DNA of 64,000 bases from Marinomonas pollencensis (GTDB lineage: Bacteria; Pseudomonadota; Gammaproteobacteria; Pseudomonadales; Marinomonadaceae): assembly GCF_003387375.1 (NCBI RefSeq), contig NZ_QUNG01000012.1, positions 31,447-95,446 of the forward strand, given 5' to 3'. This document shows positions 10,334 through 19,776 of this stretch, one piece after another; within the stretch, counting starts at the first letter, position 1, and each line of letters begins with the position of its first letter. The notes under the pieces were generated by a model that did no database searches, was not told where the DNA came from, and saw nothing but the letters and a program-made list of their open reading frames with translations. Both the position numbers and the translations under genes were made by a program.

Positions 10334-11773
10334 ATGAATTCACTTCCAGTGATTTGGCAGGTTGGCTCATGCCAGCCTGCCGCTGGTGATTTATTAGCGG
10401 CCTTAAACGCGACAGAGAAGGGGCTAGGTTGTGTGATGAAGCAGATTCATGCTTTTCAACACACCGACAGTGGCGTCACCGCTTGCTCATTTGCCGAGTT
10501 TGATGACCAGTGGCAAAGCTTACTGATGAGCGCTATGCCAGATGTTATTTATGTGCATGGCTTAGTGTCCCGCGAGCTTGTGGTGTGTTGCGCTAAATGG
10601 CTACGACATATTAAAGCCCAACTGCCGAGCATCAAGGTGATATTAAGGCTTGATGCCGCGTTTGCGGAGCAAACACAAACAACCGCGGCGTGTTTTGTCT
10701 CAGAGTTAAGCGCTAGTGCGGATCTAGTAGTCACGAAAAAAGACCATTTAGCACAATGGCTTGATAATTTAGAAGGGTCATCAGACAAGGCGATACAGCG
10801 TGCTTTACAACCGATGTTCTCTTTATCAAAAGCCCCTTGGTTGTTGCTGGATGAGCTGCCGGGTGTTGGCTTTATTAGCCAGCATCAAGCTCTTAATTTT
10901 TCACTTTGTGCTGAGGCTTCGTTCCTTACGCCAATAGATCAGAATATACGCCTGTTATCGCTGGTGTGTTTTTTAGCCCATGGTTACGATGAGTTGGATG
11001 CCATTACGATGGCGCAATCTTATCTGGCAAGTCATCTTGATGAGTCAGCCTCATGGCCAAATAACACGCACTATTTGCCGGTTATCAGCACAATAGAGAC
11101 GCCTTGCTTGGAAGATAAGTGTGCCAGCTTATCATTTGCGGCCATTGATCTTGAGAAATTCGGCTTGTACCCGGTTGTAGATTCCATTGAGTGGTTGCAG
11201 CTGGTGTTAGAAAACGGCGCGACCACTGCGCAATTGCGCATCAAAGACCCTCATGAGCTGACCCTAGACAGTCAGATCAAAGAAGCGGTCGCACTCGGTC
11301 AACGGTATCAGGCTCAGGTATTTATTAATGATTACTGGCAGAAGGCCATCGAACACGGTGCTTTTGGTATTCATCTGGGTCAAGAAGATTTAGCAGTGGC
11401 AGACTTGGAAGCCATTGCTCAAGCAGGCTTGGCGCTCGGTATCAGTACTCATGGGTATTTTGAAATTGCCAATGCAATGAAGATCAATCCCAGTTACATC
11501 GCCTTAGGGCATATTTTTCCTACCCAAACCAAAGACATGCCTTCGCAGCCACAGGGTTTGGTGCGTTTAGCTTTGTATGCGGCTCTGTTAAAAGGGCGGT
11601 ACCCAACGGTAGCCATAGGCGGTATCAGTGCCCAGCGAGTGGCGCCAGTGCACAAAGCCGGGGTCGATAGTGTGGCCTTGGTCACCGCTATAACGAAAGC
11701 GGCCAACCCAGAGCAAGCTACCCGGGAGTTATTGTCTTTGTATCAAACAGAAAAGGCGCTGGTGCATGAATAA
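10334..11773 (+). CDS. thiE: Thiamine-phosphate synthase ThiE with an N-terminal ThiD-like domain
   Basis: The C-terminal part (from about residue 275) is a full ThiE, which joins HMP pyrophosphate and thiazole phosphate. It shows YPVVDSIEWLQ, TTAQLRIKD, FINDYW, GIHLGQEDL, GISTHG, ALGHIFPTQTKDMPSQPQGL and AIGGIS. The first 265 residues are not part of ThiE. They begin IWQVGSCQPAAGDLLAALNATEKGLGC, which aligns by eye with the ThiD start (GSD-SGGAG-QAD-KT), but the glycine-rich nucleotide and substrate loop is lost. I infer a decayed or repurposed HMP-P kinase domain. The total of 479 residues is twice that of a plain ThiE. The end overlaps thiS by eight bases. Confidence 0.88.
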   Translation: MNSLPVIWQVGSCQPAAGDLLAALNATEKGLGCVMKQIHAFQHTDSGVTACSFAEFDDQWQSLLMSAMPDVIYVHGLVSRELVVCCAKWLRHIKAQLPSIKVILRLDAAFAEQTQTTAACFVSELSASADLVVTKKDHLAQWLDNLEGSSDKAIQRALQPMFSLSKAPWLLLDELPGVGFISQHQALNFSLCAEASFLTPIDQNIRLLSLVCFLAHGYDELDAITMAQSYLASHLDESASWPNNTHYLPVISTIETPCLEDKCASLSFAAIDLEKFGLYPVVDSIEWLQLVLENGATTAQLRIKDPHELTLDSQIKEAVALGQRYQAQVFINDYWQKAIEHGAFGIHLGQEDLAVADLEAIAQAGLALGISTHGYFEIANAMKINPSYIALGHIFPTQTKDMPSQPQGLVRLALYAALLKGRYPTVAIGGISAQRVAPVHKAGVDSVALVTAITKAANPEQATRELLSLYQTEKALVHE

Positions 11774-11975
11774 CGAGATAACGCTTTATGTCAACGATCA
11801 CCCCTTGTCGTTGGTTGGGACAACATTAGCCGATTTACTGGAGCAGCTTGATAAGCCCACTCAAGGTATTGCTGTGGCCATTGATCACGAGGTCGTGCCA
11901 AAAAGCAGATGGGCGACGACTTTGTTGGCAGACAATATGAATGTGTTTATTTTTGAATCCATCGCAGGAGGTTAG
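11766..11975 (+). CDS. thiS: Sulfur carrier protein ThiS
   Basis: ThiS is a 69-residue ubiquitin-like protein whose C-terminal thiocarboxylate donates sulfur to the thiazole ring. The sequence ends in the required GG after IFESIAGG. Activation normally needs the adenylyltransferase ThiF, which is not encoded in this operon. Its start overlaps thiE, and thiG begins one base after its stop. Confidence 0.95.
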   Translation: MNNEITLYVNDHPLSLVGTTLADLLEQLDKPTQGIAVAIDHEVVPKSRWATTLLADNMNVFIFESIAGG

Positions 11976-11976
11976 C

Positions 11977-12753
11977 ATGTCACCTTTAATGATTGCAGGT
12001 CATGAATTTCAATCACGGTTATTTACCGGTACCGGGAAATACGCCAGTGCTGATGCGATGATGGCATCGATCAGTGCCAGTGGCAGTGAGCTTGTCACTT
12101 TGTCCCTACGACGTATGGATTTGAAGCACCAAAGTGACAATATTCTTCAGCCCTTGCAGCAGCATGGTATTAAATTGCTGCCTAATACCTCTGGTGCCCG
12201 AACGGCGAAAGAGGCGATTTTTGCTGCTCAACTGGCACGCGAAGCGCTGCAGACAAACTGGGTTAAGCTCGAAATTCATCCAGATCCACGCTATTTAATG
12301 CCAGATGCGATCGAGACTTTAGCGGCAGCTGAAGCCTTGGTTAAACAGGGGTTTGTGGTTATGCCGTATGTGCATGCAGACCCAGTGTTGTGTAAACGAC
12401 TGGAAGAAGTTGGCTGCCAGTGTGTGATGCCTTTAGGGTCTCCTATTGGCTCTAATATGGGCTTAGCCAGCAAGCCGTTTTTGGAAATTATCATCGAACA
12501 AAGCCAAGTGCCTGTGATTATCGACGCTGGCATTGGTGCACCATCGGATGCTGCATTGGCCTTAGAAATGGGGGCTGATGCGGTGTTGGTGAATACCGCA
12601 ATGGCGGTGGCGCAAAACCCAGCACAAATGAGTTTGGCGTTTAAAATGGCGGTCGAGTCAGGGCGCCTGGCGTACGAATCTGGATTAGGGGAAAAACGCC
12701 AGCAGGCCGTCGCCTCCAGTCCGTTTACCGATTTTATTGGTAGCTTGTCATGA
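11977..12753 (+). CDS. thiG: Thiazole synthase ThiG
   Basis: ThiG is a TIM-barrel enzyme that builds the thiazole phosphate from deoxyxylulose phosphate, dehydroglycine and ThiS-thiocarboxylate. Motifs seen are [12 protein letters not shown] at the start, [14 protein letters not shown], the catalytic Lys in WVKLEIHPD and [30 protein letters not shown] near the end. ATG 11977 has a strong GCAGGAGG site within the thiS tail; the longer in-frame ORF from 11941 overlaps thiS without support. The length is 258 residues. The end overlaps thiH by four bases. Confidence 0.97.
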   Translation: MSPLMIAGHEFQSRLFTGTGKYASADAMMASISASGSELVTLSLRRMDLKHQSDNILQPLQQHGIKLLPNTSGARTAKEAIFAAQLAREALQTNWVKLEIHPDPRYLMPDAIETLAAAEALVKQGFVVMPYVHADPVLCKRLEEVGCQCVMPLGSPIGSNMGLASKPFLEIIIEQSQVPVIIDAGIGAPSDAALALEMGADAVLVNTAMAVAQNPAQMSLAFKMAVESGRLAYESGLGEKRQQAVASSPFTDFIGSLS

Positions 12754-13913
12754 GTCATGCTAGCCCGATACATATTTGCTCTCAAAGCCCAGAAGTAGAG
12801 GGGCAATTTAGTGCAGAGTTAGCGTCACAGTCATGGCAGCAAACAACCCAGTTACATACCGCTATGGGGGAGCCTGAAGTGCTGCGAGCGTTGGCGAAGA
12901 CACGCCTCGATATCAATGACTTCGCCGCGCTTATCTCACCGGCTGCGGAACCTTATTTGATGCAGATGTTGGCCAAATCGGAGCAACTAACAAAGCAGCG
13001 CTTTGGTAATACGGTGAGCTTGTTTGCGCCACTTTATTTATCGAATACTTGTGCAAACGAATGTACTTATTGTGGCTTTTCCATGAGCAATGCGATCAAG
13101 CGTTTGACCCTCAACGAAGGGCAGCTTGCCAATGAAATTGCGGCCATCAAAGGCAAAGGCTTTGACAGCATTTTATTGGTCACAGGTGAGACAAACAAAG
13201 TCTCCATGCCCTATTTTGAGCGCATGGTTCCGCTCATTAAGCCACACTTTAGTCAGCTTTCTATGGAGGTGCAGCCGTTAGAGTCTAGCGAGTATAAGAG
13301 GCTGCAAGAAATCGGCTTAGACGCGGTGCTGGTGTATCAAGAAACCTATCATCGTAAGACCTATTTAGAACACCATCTACGGGGTAATAAGTCCGATTTC
13401 AATTATCGCCTCGACGCCCCTGACCGTATCGGTCAGGCAGGTATCCATAAAATTGGATTAGGGGTTTTATTGGGACTGGAAGACTGGCGCACGGACTCTT
13501 TGATGATGGCTAAGCATTTACGTCATTTGCAAAAACGTTATTGGCGCAGTCGGTTCAGTGTCGCGTTCCCGCGTATTCGTCCCTGTGCTGGTGGCATAGA
13601 GCCTAAGTCGGTGATTTCTGATCGTCAGCTGGTGCAATTAATTGCGGCTTGGCGTTTGTTTGATGCCGATCTGGAAATGAGTTTATCAACGCGAGAGTCG
13701 GCGCAATTTCGAGACCATGCTGTGCGTATGGGGTTTACCACCATGAGCGCAGAGTCTAAAACTCAACCTGGTGGTTATGCCGATGATGCTCAGCAAGCAT
13801 TAGAGCAATTTGAAATCAGTGATGAGCGATCAGTAAGTGAGATTGCCAATATGATCCGTCGCCAAGGGCGGGAGGTCATTTGGAAAGATTGGGACCCAGC
13901 ATTGAGTCATTGA
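12750..13913 (+). CDS. thiH: 2-iminoacetate synthase ThiH (tyrosine lyase)
   Basis: ThiH is a radical-SAM enzyme that cleaves tyrosine to dehydroglycine and p-cresol, feeding ThiG under low oxygen. The cluster motif is CANECTYC (Cys101, Cys105, Cys108), followed by [10 protein letters not shown]. The C-terminal half has [13 protein letters not shown] and [19 protein letters not shown], typical of the ThiH/BATS region. At 387 residues it is of normal size. Its presence, rather than ThiO, says that thiazole is made from tyrosine, not glycine. It is the last gene before a terminator. Confidence 0.97.
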   Translation: MSHASPIHICSQSPEVEGQFSAELASQSWQQTTQLHTAMGEPEVLRALAKTRLDINDFAALISPAAEPYLMQMLAKSEQLTKQRFGNTVSLFAPLYLSNTCANECTYCGFSMSNAIKRLTLNEGQLANEIAAIKGKGFDSILLVTGETNKVSMPYFERMVPLIKPHFSQLSMEVQPLESSEYKRLQEIGLDAVLVYQETYHRKTYLEHHLRGNKSDFNYRLDAPDRIGQAGIHKIGLGVLLGLEDWRTDSLMMAKHLRHLQKRYWRSRFSVAFPRIRPCAGGIEPKSVISDRQLVQLIAAWRLFDADLEMSLSTRESAQFRDHAVRMGFTTMSAESKTQPGGYADDAQQALEQFEISDERSVSEIANMIRRQGREVIWKDWDPALSH

Positions 13914-13954
13914 GCCATCTGCTTTTTTATTCATGGTGCGTAATAGTATAGGAT

Positions 13955-14003
13955 AGCCCCGTGTACTGCTCTCAATGAAGCCAGTATGTGGGGTTATTTT
14001 TTT
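13955..14003 (+). terminator. Terminator after thiH
   Basis: A stem of about 14 pairs with some wobble (AGCCCCGTGTACTG / CAGTATGTGGGGTT) is followed by ATTTTTTT. It lies about 40 bases after thiH and ends about 30 bases before yjbQ. Confidence 0.75.
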
Positions 14004-14032
14004 GTCTTAAGTCATCATCAGCAAGGTTGATT

Positions 14033-14458
14033 ATGTGGTATCAGAAAGAGCTTATTCTGCCAGCAAAGCCAAGAGGTTTTCATCTCATCACAGAGGATAT
14101 TATCCGAGCGATTCCAGAGTTGAAATCGATAAAAATCGGCCTGTGTCATGTGTTCATCCAGCATACCTCAGCGTCTTTGACCATTAATGAGAACGCGGAT
14201 ATCACGGTACGAGAAGATTTTGAAAGTTTTTTTAACCGGACGGTGCGCGAAGGGGAATCCTATTACCGCCACAATTATGAAGGTGATGATGATTTGCCTG
14301 CCCATATAAAGAGCAGCCTTCTTGGTGCCAGTGTGCAGATACCGATTAGCAATGGCCGTTTCAACATGGGGGTTTGGCAAGGGGTTTATCTGGGCGAGCA
14401 CAGAGATTATGGTGGTCAGCGCTCACTTCTTATTACCTTACAAGGAGAAGCGTTATAG
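14033..14458 (+). CDS. yjbQ: YjbQ family protein (UPF0047)
   Basis: This 141-residue protein belongs to UPF0047, a small single-domain family. Members have been reported to show weak thiamine-phosphate synthase activity and are named so in some databases; the physiological role is not settled. Conserved elements are KPRGFHLITEDI, the HVFIQHTSASLTINENAD block with a His-Thr-Ser pocket, and MGVWQGVYLGEHRDYGGQR near the C-terminus. ATG 14033 has AAGG upstream; an in-frame start at 13988 lies inside the terminator. The place right after the thi operon fits a thiamine link but it is separated by a terminator. Confidence 0.9.
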   Translation: MWYQKELILPAKPRGFHLITEDIIRAIPELKSIKIGLCHVFIQHTSASLTINENADITVREDFESFFNRTVREGESYYRHNYEGDDDLPAHIKSSLLGASVQIPISNGRFNMGVWQGVYLGEHRDYGGQRSLLITLQGEAL

Positions 14459-15000
14459 AGGTCTATCTTCTACTAACCCTTGTATCCTGACGCTATGGCT
14501 AAAAATCCATTGAAATAAGTGAGATAAAGGAGTCGCCCTGACGTCCGGCTGACAAGATTTACTCTGTGATATCATCGCGCTGACACACAATGACATAAAG
14601 TCGTTCTACAATGATTTCATCTTAGCAAGTTTGTTCTCTTCCCTAGAGCAATGCAATGATATGTGTAAGGCTGTTACCTGAGGATGATGCAGATAACAGT
14701 TGAGTCTTAAAGACGATATGTTTAGTGATAATCGTTGAGTGTTGCCTCGGCTGTAAAAGGTCGGGGCTTTTTTTATGTGGTATATAGGTTTTTGATACCT
14801 GTTACATGTCTCTTATTCGCCAGAATCTGAATGCTTGCCCATCTATGCGTTCGGCTAATATTCTGCGTTGTGCTATTGCTAGCGGTCTTTTACAGTCTAA
14901 TGACAAGATTAGCATCTTCTTCCTCCGTCTTTGGTAATGCTTGGCGTATTTATCGCCATAATGAAAGGCACTAATTCAGTAACTAAGGGCGTAAGGAGTC
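14459..15000. other. 542-base gene-free stretch with one orphan terminator
   Basis: No open reading frame with a plausible ribosome-binding site or family signature is seen between yjbQ and the Spy-like gene. The only clear structure is a terminator at 14741-14775, almost 300 bases past yjbQ. The right end must hold the promoter of the gene at 15001; AAGGAG just before its start is a good ribosome-binding site. Confidence 0.7.
14741..14775 (+). terminator. Orphan Rho-independent terminator
   Basis: GCCTCGGC and GTCGGGGC pair (with wobble) around an eight-base loop and run into seven T. No gene directly precedes it, so it ends either a long yjbQ 3' end or an unannotated small RNA. Confidence 0.7.
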
Positions 15001-15486
15001 ATGATGATGAATCGTAGAAAAGTGGGTATCTTGGGTGTGATTGGTTTGAGTGCCGCTATCATGGCAGGCACAGCAACAAGCGTTCTTGCAGACACACAGA
15101 AACCCTTGCCAAAAGCCCATAATGCCGCGCCAACTACTGAACAAATTGCTGATAGTATGGCGTCTGATATGGCGAAAAAGCTTAACTTGAATGCGGCAAC
15201 AGAAAAGAAAGTCGCGCACTTGTTTAAGACCGATGGTCAAGATATTCGTCAATTGCAAATGAAGCTAAGTGAAAAACGCCATGAGTTAAATAGCCTGTCA
15301 CCCAATGATAAAGGCTATATGAAAAAGGTTGATAAATTGGCCAGTGAAAGTGGCAATATCACCGAAAAACTCACCATTGAATACGCTAAAAGTCGTGCTG
15401 ATTTATACGCACTGTTAACGCCTAAGCAAATCAAAATATTGGAAAACTATGGTAAACAAGCGCCTAACTCCGCGAAACAAAGTTAG
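15001..15486 (+). CDS. Spy/CpxP-like periplasmic protein
   Basis: The 161-residue protein starts with a signal peptide (MMMNRRKVGILGV... ending near SVLA/DTQ). The mature part is strongly charged, helical, rich in Lys and Glu, and contains LTPKQIKILENY near the C-terminus, the LTxxQ motif of the Spy/CpxP family of periplasmic chaperones and envelope-stress sensors. Only one LTxxQ copy is clear (the other candidate, LNLNAATEKKV, is degenerate), so family assignment is likely but not firm. It stands alone, with a strong terminator 18 bases after its stop. Envelope-stress regulation is an inference from the family. Confidence 0.7.
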   Translation: MMMNRRKVGILGVIGLSAAIMAGTATSVLADTQKPLPKAHNAAPTTEQIADSMASDMAKKLNLNAATEKKVAHLFKTDGQDIRQLQMKLSEKRHELNSLSPNDKGYMKKVDKLASESGNITEKLTIEYAKSRADLYALLTPKQIKILENYGKQAPNSAKQS

Positions 15487-15503
15487 TCGTAAGTCGGATG
15501 CTA

Positions 15504-15531
15504 AAAACGGCCTCTTTATGAGGCCGTTTTT
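15504..15531. terminator. Bidirectional terminator
   Basis: Perfect 11-bp arms AAAACGGCCTC (15504-15514) and GAGGCCGTTTT (15520-15530) with a five-base loop, A run on the left and T run on the right. It serves the Spy-like gene on + and the BCCT operon on -. Confidence 0.9.
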
Positions 15532-15540
15532 GTCTCTGGA

Positions 15541-17163
15541 TTAGACGTTTTTGACTTTGTTTAAGGGAGATACAGAAGGTGCATCCGCTGTTGTTTCTAC
15601 GGTTTTTGTTTGTGCTAGCTTGTGCATTGCCTGAATTTCCAATGACGTTAGATGGCCATAATCTTCTTTCATATAGCCAAATACCTTGTAGAGCATAAAG
15701 CCGGTAAGCATCAATAGCGGGATGGCGAAAATTAAGATCGCAGATTGCATTGAAGAAACAGGGGCATTGACACTAATAAACACCGCAGGGATGGCGACTA
15801 TCATCAAACACCAAAATATTTTTAGCAGGGTTGAAGGATTGGCATTGTCATCCAGTTTTTTCTGAGTGTTGCAGGCGACGGTAAACACAGAACCATCCAT
15901 AGTGGTAATGAGCAGTAGAAAAGTAGAAATGATAAAAATACTAAGGATGACGGAGGATAATGGCAAGGTGCCTAAGGCATTCACAATGGCGAGACTGGCT
16001 TGCCCGTCTGATACCATTTTACTAATCTCTACTTTACCATCTAGTTGAGTTTTCATCATAAATGACCCCACCACAGAGAATAGCAAAGCGATACCAGCAG
16101 TGCCGCCACCGACCATGCAGATAATCACTTCTCGAATGGTGCGCCCTTTGGATACCTTGGTGACGAAAATGCACATTAACGGGATGAATATCATCCAGTA
16201 TGCCCAGAAATAAGCCGTCCAAGATTGTGGGAACTTAGCTTGATTGATGGCGTCAGCGTACAAGCTCATCTTGACAAAGTTCTGTCCCCAAATAGCTAGA
16301 GACGAGCTGGTATTTTCCAGAATGAATTGAGTCGGGCCAAAAAAGAAAATATAAGCGGCAAGACCTGCTACAAAATAAGCACCGTAGCTACTGATCTTTT
16401 GCATGCCTTTTTCTATACCCAAAAATGAACTTGAGATTAGTAATACTGCGACAATAAAAATCATCGACAGTTTCAGTGTGAGCGTATCTTGGATGCCAAA
16501 TAGTAATGCCACGGCGGCTGAAATAATCGGTGCGCCCAGTGCCAATACAATAATTAAGCTGAAAACCACGGCAATCGGGTAAACGATATCAATCGTACGA
16601 CCGATGATTTTAGCCACGATAGGGTTTTTGATCATCGAGATAACTATGTCGCTCAATTTCAGCGAGCGATGCTTGCGAATATAATAAGAGTACATAACAG
16701 GGATGGCGGTAACCGCATAGATACACCAGGCGGTAATGCCCCAGTGGTGCATGCTGTAAGTTACGGCCCATTCGGCAGATTCAACCGAGCCTGCGGGCAT
16801 CGCAAAGGGCGGCGTTTTAATATAGTAGGACCACTCCAGAAAGGCCCAATATACCGTGCCGGAACCGACGCCAGCCAACGCCATCATGGCAATGTAGGAA
16901 AAGGTTGAAAATTCAGGTTTTTCATCGCCCATGCGAATATGGCCGTATTTTGAGAAGACAAAATATGCGGCAATCATAACTAAACCAAAAGCATACCAAA
17001 GTATAGGTACACCAAAGCTTTCAGAAGCTAGGGTGAATATTTGTCCAGCGATATGAATCGCTGCATCAGGGTGGGATAGAAAATAGGCGGACACGGCGCC
17101 GACTATCAATAATGAAACCAAAATCGCCACGCGGTCGAGATTACTGTTTTTTATAATTGTCAT
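15541..17163 (-). CDS. BCCT family transporter (betaine/carnitine/choline type)
   Basis: A 540-residue inner-membrane protein with about twelve hydrophobic helices. GVGSGTVYWAFLEWSYY and the following SMHHWGITAWCIYA are family signatures of the betaine-choline-carnitine transporters, which take up quaternary ammonium or sulfonium compounds with Na+ or H+. MDGSVFTVACNT marks helix 8/9. ATG 17163 was preferred to an upstream in-frame start at 17184. It is the last gene of an operon with an enolase-superfamily protein and an FAD oxidoreductase, so it probably imports the substrate of that pathway rather than acting as an osmoprotectant porter. The exact substrate cannot be read from sequence. 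Confidence 0.9.
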   Translation of the reverse strand: MTIIKNSNLDRVAILVSLLIVGAVSAYFLSHPDAAIHIAGQIFTLASESFGVPILWYAFGLVMIAAYFVFSKYGHIRMGDEKPEFSTFSYIAMMALAGVGSGTVYWAFLEWSYYIKTPPFAMPAGSVESAEWAVTYSMHHWGITAWCIYAVTAIPVMYSYYIRKHRSLKLSDIVISMIKNPIVAKIIGRTIDIVYPIAVVFSLIIVLALGAPIISAAVALLFGIQDTLTLKLSMIFIVAVLLISSSFLGIEKGMQKISSYGAYFVAGLAAYIFFFGPTQFILENTSSSLAIWGQNFVKMSLYADAINQAKFPQSWTAYFWAYWMIFIPLMCIFVTKVSKGRTIREVIICMVGGGTAGIALLFSVVGSFMMKTQLDGKVEISKMVSDGQASLAIVNALGTLPLSSVILSIFIISTFLLLITTMDGSVFTVACNTQKKLDDNANPSTLLKIFWCLMIVAIPAVFISVNAPVSSMQSAILIFAIPLLMLTGFMLYKVFGYMKEDYGHLTSLEIQAMHKLAQTKTVETTADAPSVSPLNKVKNV

Positions 17164-17256
17164 AATGTTTTTCCGACGTTGCACTGATATCTGTTTGGAG
17201 CAGCAGTGCTTAGTTTTTTAATGATCATTAGATCTTATTGTTTTTGTTTTGATTTT

Positions 17257-18381
17257 TTACTCGAAAACATAGTGTGCAATAGACGCTTCTTTTACTGCCT
17301 CCCAGTCCATTTCAATGCCCAAGCCATTGCCCTCTGGCGCATAGACATAACCGTCTTTTGCGGTGCGTATGGTAGTTTTTGACGCCAGCTCAAAGCTCTC
17401 GTAAGGGTAAAATTGTTCGAAGTATTTGCAGTTGTGGTGTGCCAAGGCAACGTGCAAATTGGCTGCTTGTGTCAAGGTGTAACCCATGCTCTGAATTTCT
17501 AAGGTTTTAGAATGGCCTTCAGCAATAGCAAAACACTTATTAAGCTGGGTGATTCCGCCGCACACAGTGGCATCTTGTCTGACATCAGACCATAGGTCAT
17601 TAGACAGAGCGTGAGTGACTTCTTGCAGTGTTAACAAGCAGTTACCGTGGCTGGAAATTTCCAGATCGGTGTTTTTAACAAGGCGTTGGTAGGTTTTATA
17701 GTCATAATCGGAGACAGGGGCTTCTAGCCATTCCCAATCATAACTTTCTAATAACTTGGCAATTTTCATTGCCTCTTTTGGCGTATAAAAAGTCGCTGTA
17801 TCCAGCATGAAGCGAATATTGCTATGCCCATAAAGACGCTGTATCTCAGTGACCAGTTGTACATCTTTTTCATATACGCAGTAGCAATGCAATTTGATGG
17901 CTGTGAAACCTTGAGCAATGCAATCATCAATGAATGGGAAGTATTCTTCGACTGTGCTGAACATAGGGGAAGAGGCATAAGACAGGATTTTATGACGCGC
18001 CCCACCTAATAACATGTACAGTGGCATGTTGGCTTTTTTGGCTTTGATATCCCAAGCGGCGATATCAATGGGGGATTTAGCAGGTAGGCCACCCCATGAA
18101 CAGCGGTCTCCTAGCCATTGGCTCAACGCTTCTGTCATAAGAGGGTTTTTGCCAATTAAGCCTGGCACTATGGTTCTCATTGCTTCAATAATACAGCGGT
18201 CAAAATCATTTTCTGTGTAACTAATGGTGGCCCCAACGCCTTCGATGCCGTCTTGCGTGATTAGGCGCACAATATTATTGGTATACAACAAGGGTTCTTG
18301 GTTATCTGCCCATGGAATAGGGGGTGCATTACGGTCTGCTACCGCATAAAGTTCCACCCGTTTGATTACTGTGCTGTTCAT
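17257..18381 (-). CDS. Enolase-superfamily protein (mandelate racemase/muconate lactonizing type), unknown substrate
   Basis: The 374-residue protein has the usual two-part layout: an N-terminal capping domain (to about 125) and a modified TIM barrel. In the barrel I read Lys163-x-His165 where most members have K-x-K, then Asp194 and Glu220 as metal ligands. The third ligand position reads SHGN (244-247) where others have GEN, and the strand-7 catalytic His of the mandelate racemase subgroup is replaced by QSMG (297-300). Asp270 is kept. The chemistry is therefore uncertain: a racemase, dehydratase or cycloisomerase are all possible. It follows the FAD oxidoreductase by nine bases and precedes the BCCT transporter. 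Confidence 0.85.
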   Translation of the reverse strand: MNSTVIKRVELYAVADRNAPPIPWADNQEPLLYTNNIVRLITQDGIEGVGATISYTENDFDRCIIEAMRTIVPGLIGKNPLMTEALSQWLGDRCSWGGLPAKSPIDIAAWDIKAKKANMPLYMLLGGARHKILSYASSPMFSTVEEYFPFIDDCIAQGFTAIKLHCYCVYEKDVQLVTEIQRLYGHSNIRFMLDTATFYTPKEAMKIAKLLESYDWEWLEAPVSDYDYKTYQRLVKNTDLEISSHGNCLLTLQEVTHALSNDLWSDVRQDATVCGGITQLNKCFAIAEGHSKTLEIQSMGYTLTQAANLHVALAHHNCKYFEQFYPYESFELASKTTIRTAKDGYVYAPEGNGLGIEMDWEAVKEASIAHYVFE

Positions 18382-18390
18382 AACTCCTCC

Positions 18391-19746
18391 TTACAGCGCG
18401 CTGCCATTTTGTTTCATTACTGCCGCAATTTCTTCGCCATTTAGGTCCCGGATGCGACGTTTTTCGTTCATTGCCTTGACGACTGCGACCCCTGCAGCGT
18501 GACCATACTCAAAGCATTGAGCGGTGACTCTGGCAGAAGCGAGCGCTTCATGCTCGGCACTTAAACAACGGCCGGCAACAATAATGTTTTCACCCACAAT
18601 AGGGATAAGTGTGTTGAAGGGGACGTCGTAATAATCGTCGAGTAACCAATGTAATTTCGGACGATCACCAGCGTGCAATTCAATGGGCCAAGGTGTACGA
18701 CAAATGCTATCAGAGCGTTTTCGGCAATTCACAACATCGTTATTGGTGAGCATTTCTACCCCTACAATGGAGCGAGTTTGCCGGATCCCCACTTCCACGC
18801 CAGTGTCTACCACATAGACATTTTCACAACCAGGGACAAAGTTTTTTAGGAAGCGAGTGTATTCACGAACTTGACGACGGCCAAACACTTCTGCTTCGGT
18901 AAAATCTTGAGGGTCGATGACGTTCAACATGCGACCATCTTGTCCGGCTAGTCGAGTGGCATTGACCATTAGTTCATTAGGGCGAGTGGTTGGAAACATC
19001 CAAATTTTATGGCGAGGAAGGTCATACTCTTTAGATTGGTTGGCTTTAATAATGTTTTCAGTCACTTTCGGTGGGCAGATAGTGTCATCGCCGTAATAAT
19101 CCAAATAGCGCTCAAGGTCGATGCCGCCGACACGGAAAAACATAGTAGGGTTTTGAATCTTACCTTGGTCGCCATAAAAATAGTCCATTCCGGCGCGGGC
19201 AATCAGCGCGGCATCACCTGAAGCGTCCACAATCATGTTGGCCATAATAATGCTTTGACCAGCGTTTGATTCAATGACCACACCTTGGAAGGTTTCTCCA
19301 GACATGATGACTCCCACTACGGCAGTATGAAAAAGGACATTAACCCCTGCCGCTTCGAGTAAATCGTCGGCCACTTCTCGCCACACTAAAGGGTCATGGG
19401 TGACGGTGAAGGTTTTACCGTACTTTTGTGGTTCTGTAACGCCATTCTTGGCTTTAAGAGCACGGCGGAATGTTTCCGTAAAGCCAAACACGACTTGCTC
19501 GGGCGCTTTTTGCGCATCATCGGTGGCTTTGTACATGCCACAAATAGTACCGGAGAGCCCGGCGACGGCAGCGCCACCACAAAAACCATATTTTTCAATT
19601 AACCAAGTAGATTTGTTCGCTTGCCCTGCGGTGACGGCAGCAGCAACTCCCGCTGCACCGCCGCCAATAACCAATACATCGAGGTTGGCAAGGACTGGAA
19701 GGTCTGGTTTTTGTTCATAACGATGAACTATTTTCCAGTTTTTCAT
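18391..19746 (-). CDS. FAD-dependent oxidoreductase (FAD_oxidored family)
   Basis: The 451-residue protein starts with a dinucleotide-binding motif, LDVLVIGGGAAGVAAAVTAGQ, followed by IEKYGFCGGAAVAGLSGTICGMY; this Cys-Gly-Gly pattern and the later MIVDASGDAALIARAGMDY are typical of the FAD_oxidored (PF12831) family. ENIIVAGRCLSAEHEALASARV closes the FAD site. The substrate of this family is mostly unknown. ATG 19746 has AGAGG upstream; the longer reading to 19782 would run into the operator palindrome. It is the first gene of the operon and is divergent to the GntR regulator. Confidence 0.88.
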   Translation of the reverse strand: MKNWKIVHRYEQKPDLPVLANLDVLVIGGGAAGVAAAVTAGQANKSTWLIEKYGFCGGAAVAGLSGTICGMYKATDDAQKAPEQVVFGFTETFRRALKAKNGVTEPQKYGKTFTVTHDPLVWREVADDLLEAAGVNVLFHTAVVGVIMSGETFQGVVIESNAGQSIIMANMIVDASGDAALIARAGMDYFYGDQGKIQNPTMFFRVGGIDLERYLDYYGDDTICPPKVTENIIKANQSKEYDLPRHKIWMFPTTRPNELMVNATRLAGQDGRMLNVIDPQDFTEAEVFGRRQVREYTRFLKNFVPGCENVYVVDTGVEVGIRQTRSIVGVEMLTNNDVVNCRKRSDSICRTPWPIELHAGDRPKLHWLLDDYYDVPFNTLIPIVGENIIVAGRCLSAEHEALASARVTAQCFEYGHAAGVAVVKAMNEKRRIRDLNGEEIAAVMKQNGSAL

Positions 19747-19776
19747 AACGACCTCTAAATTTAATATGTCAGTGAA

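Noticed and set aside
12291..12806. Long reverse frame (171 codons) opposite thiG
   Set aside because: No ribosome-binding site or family motif; it is the shadow of a strongly conserved gene.
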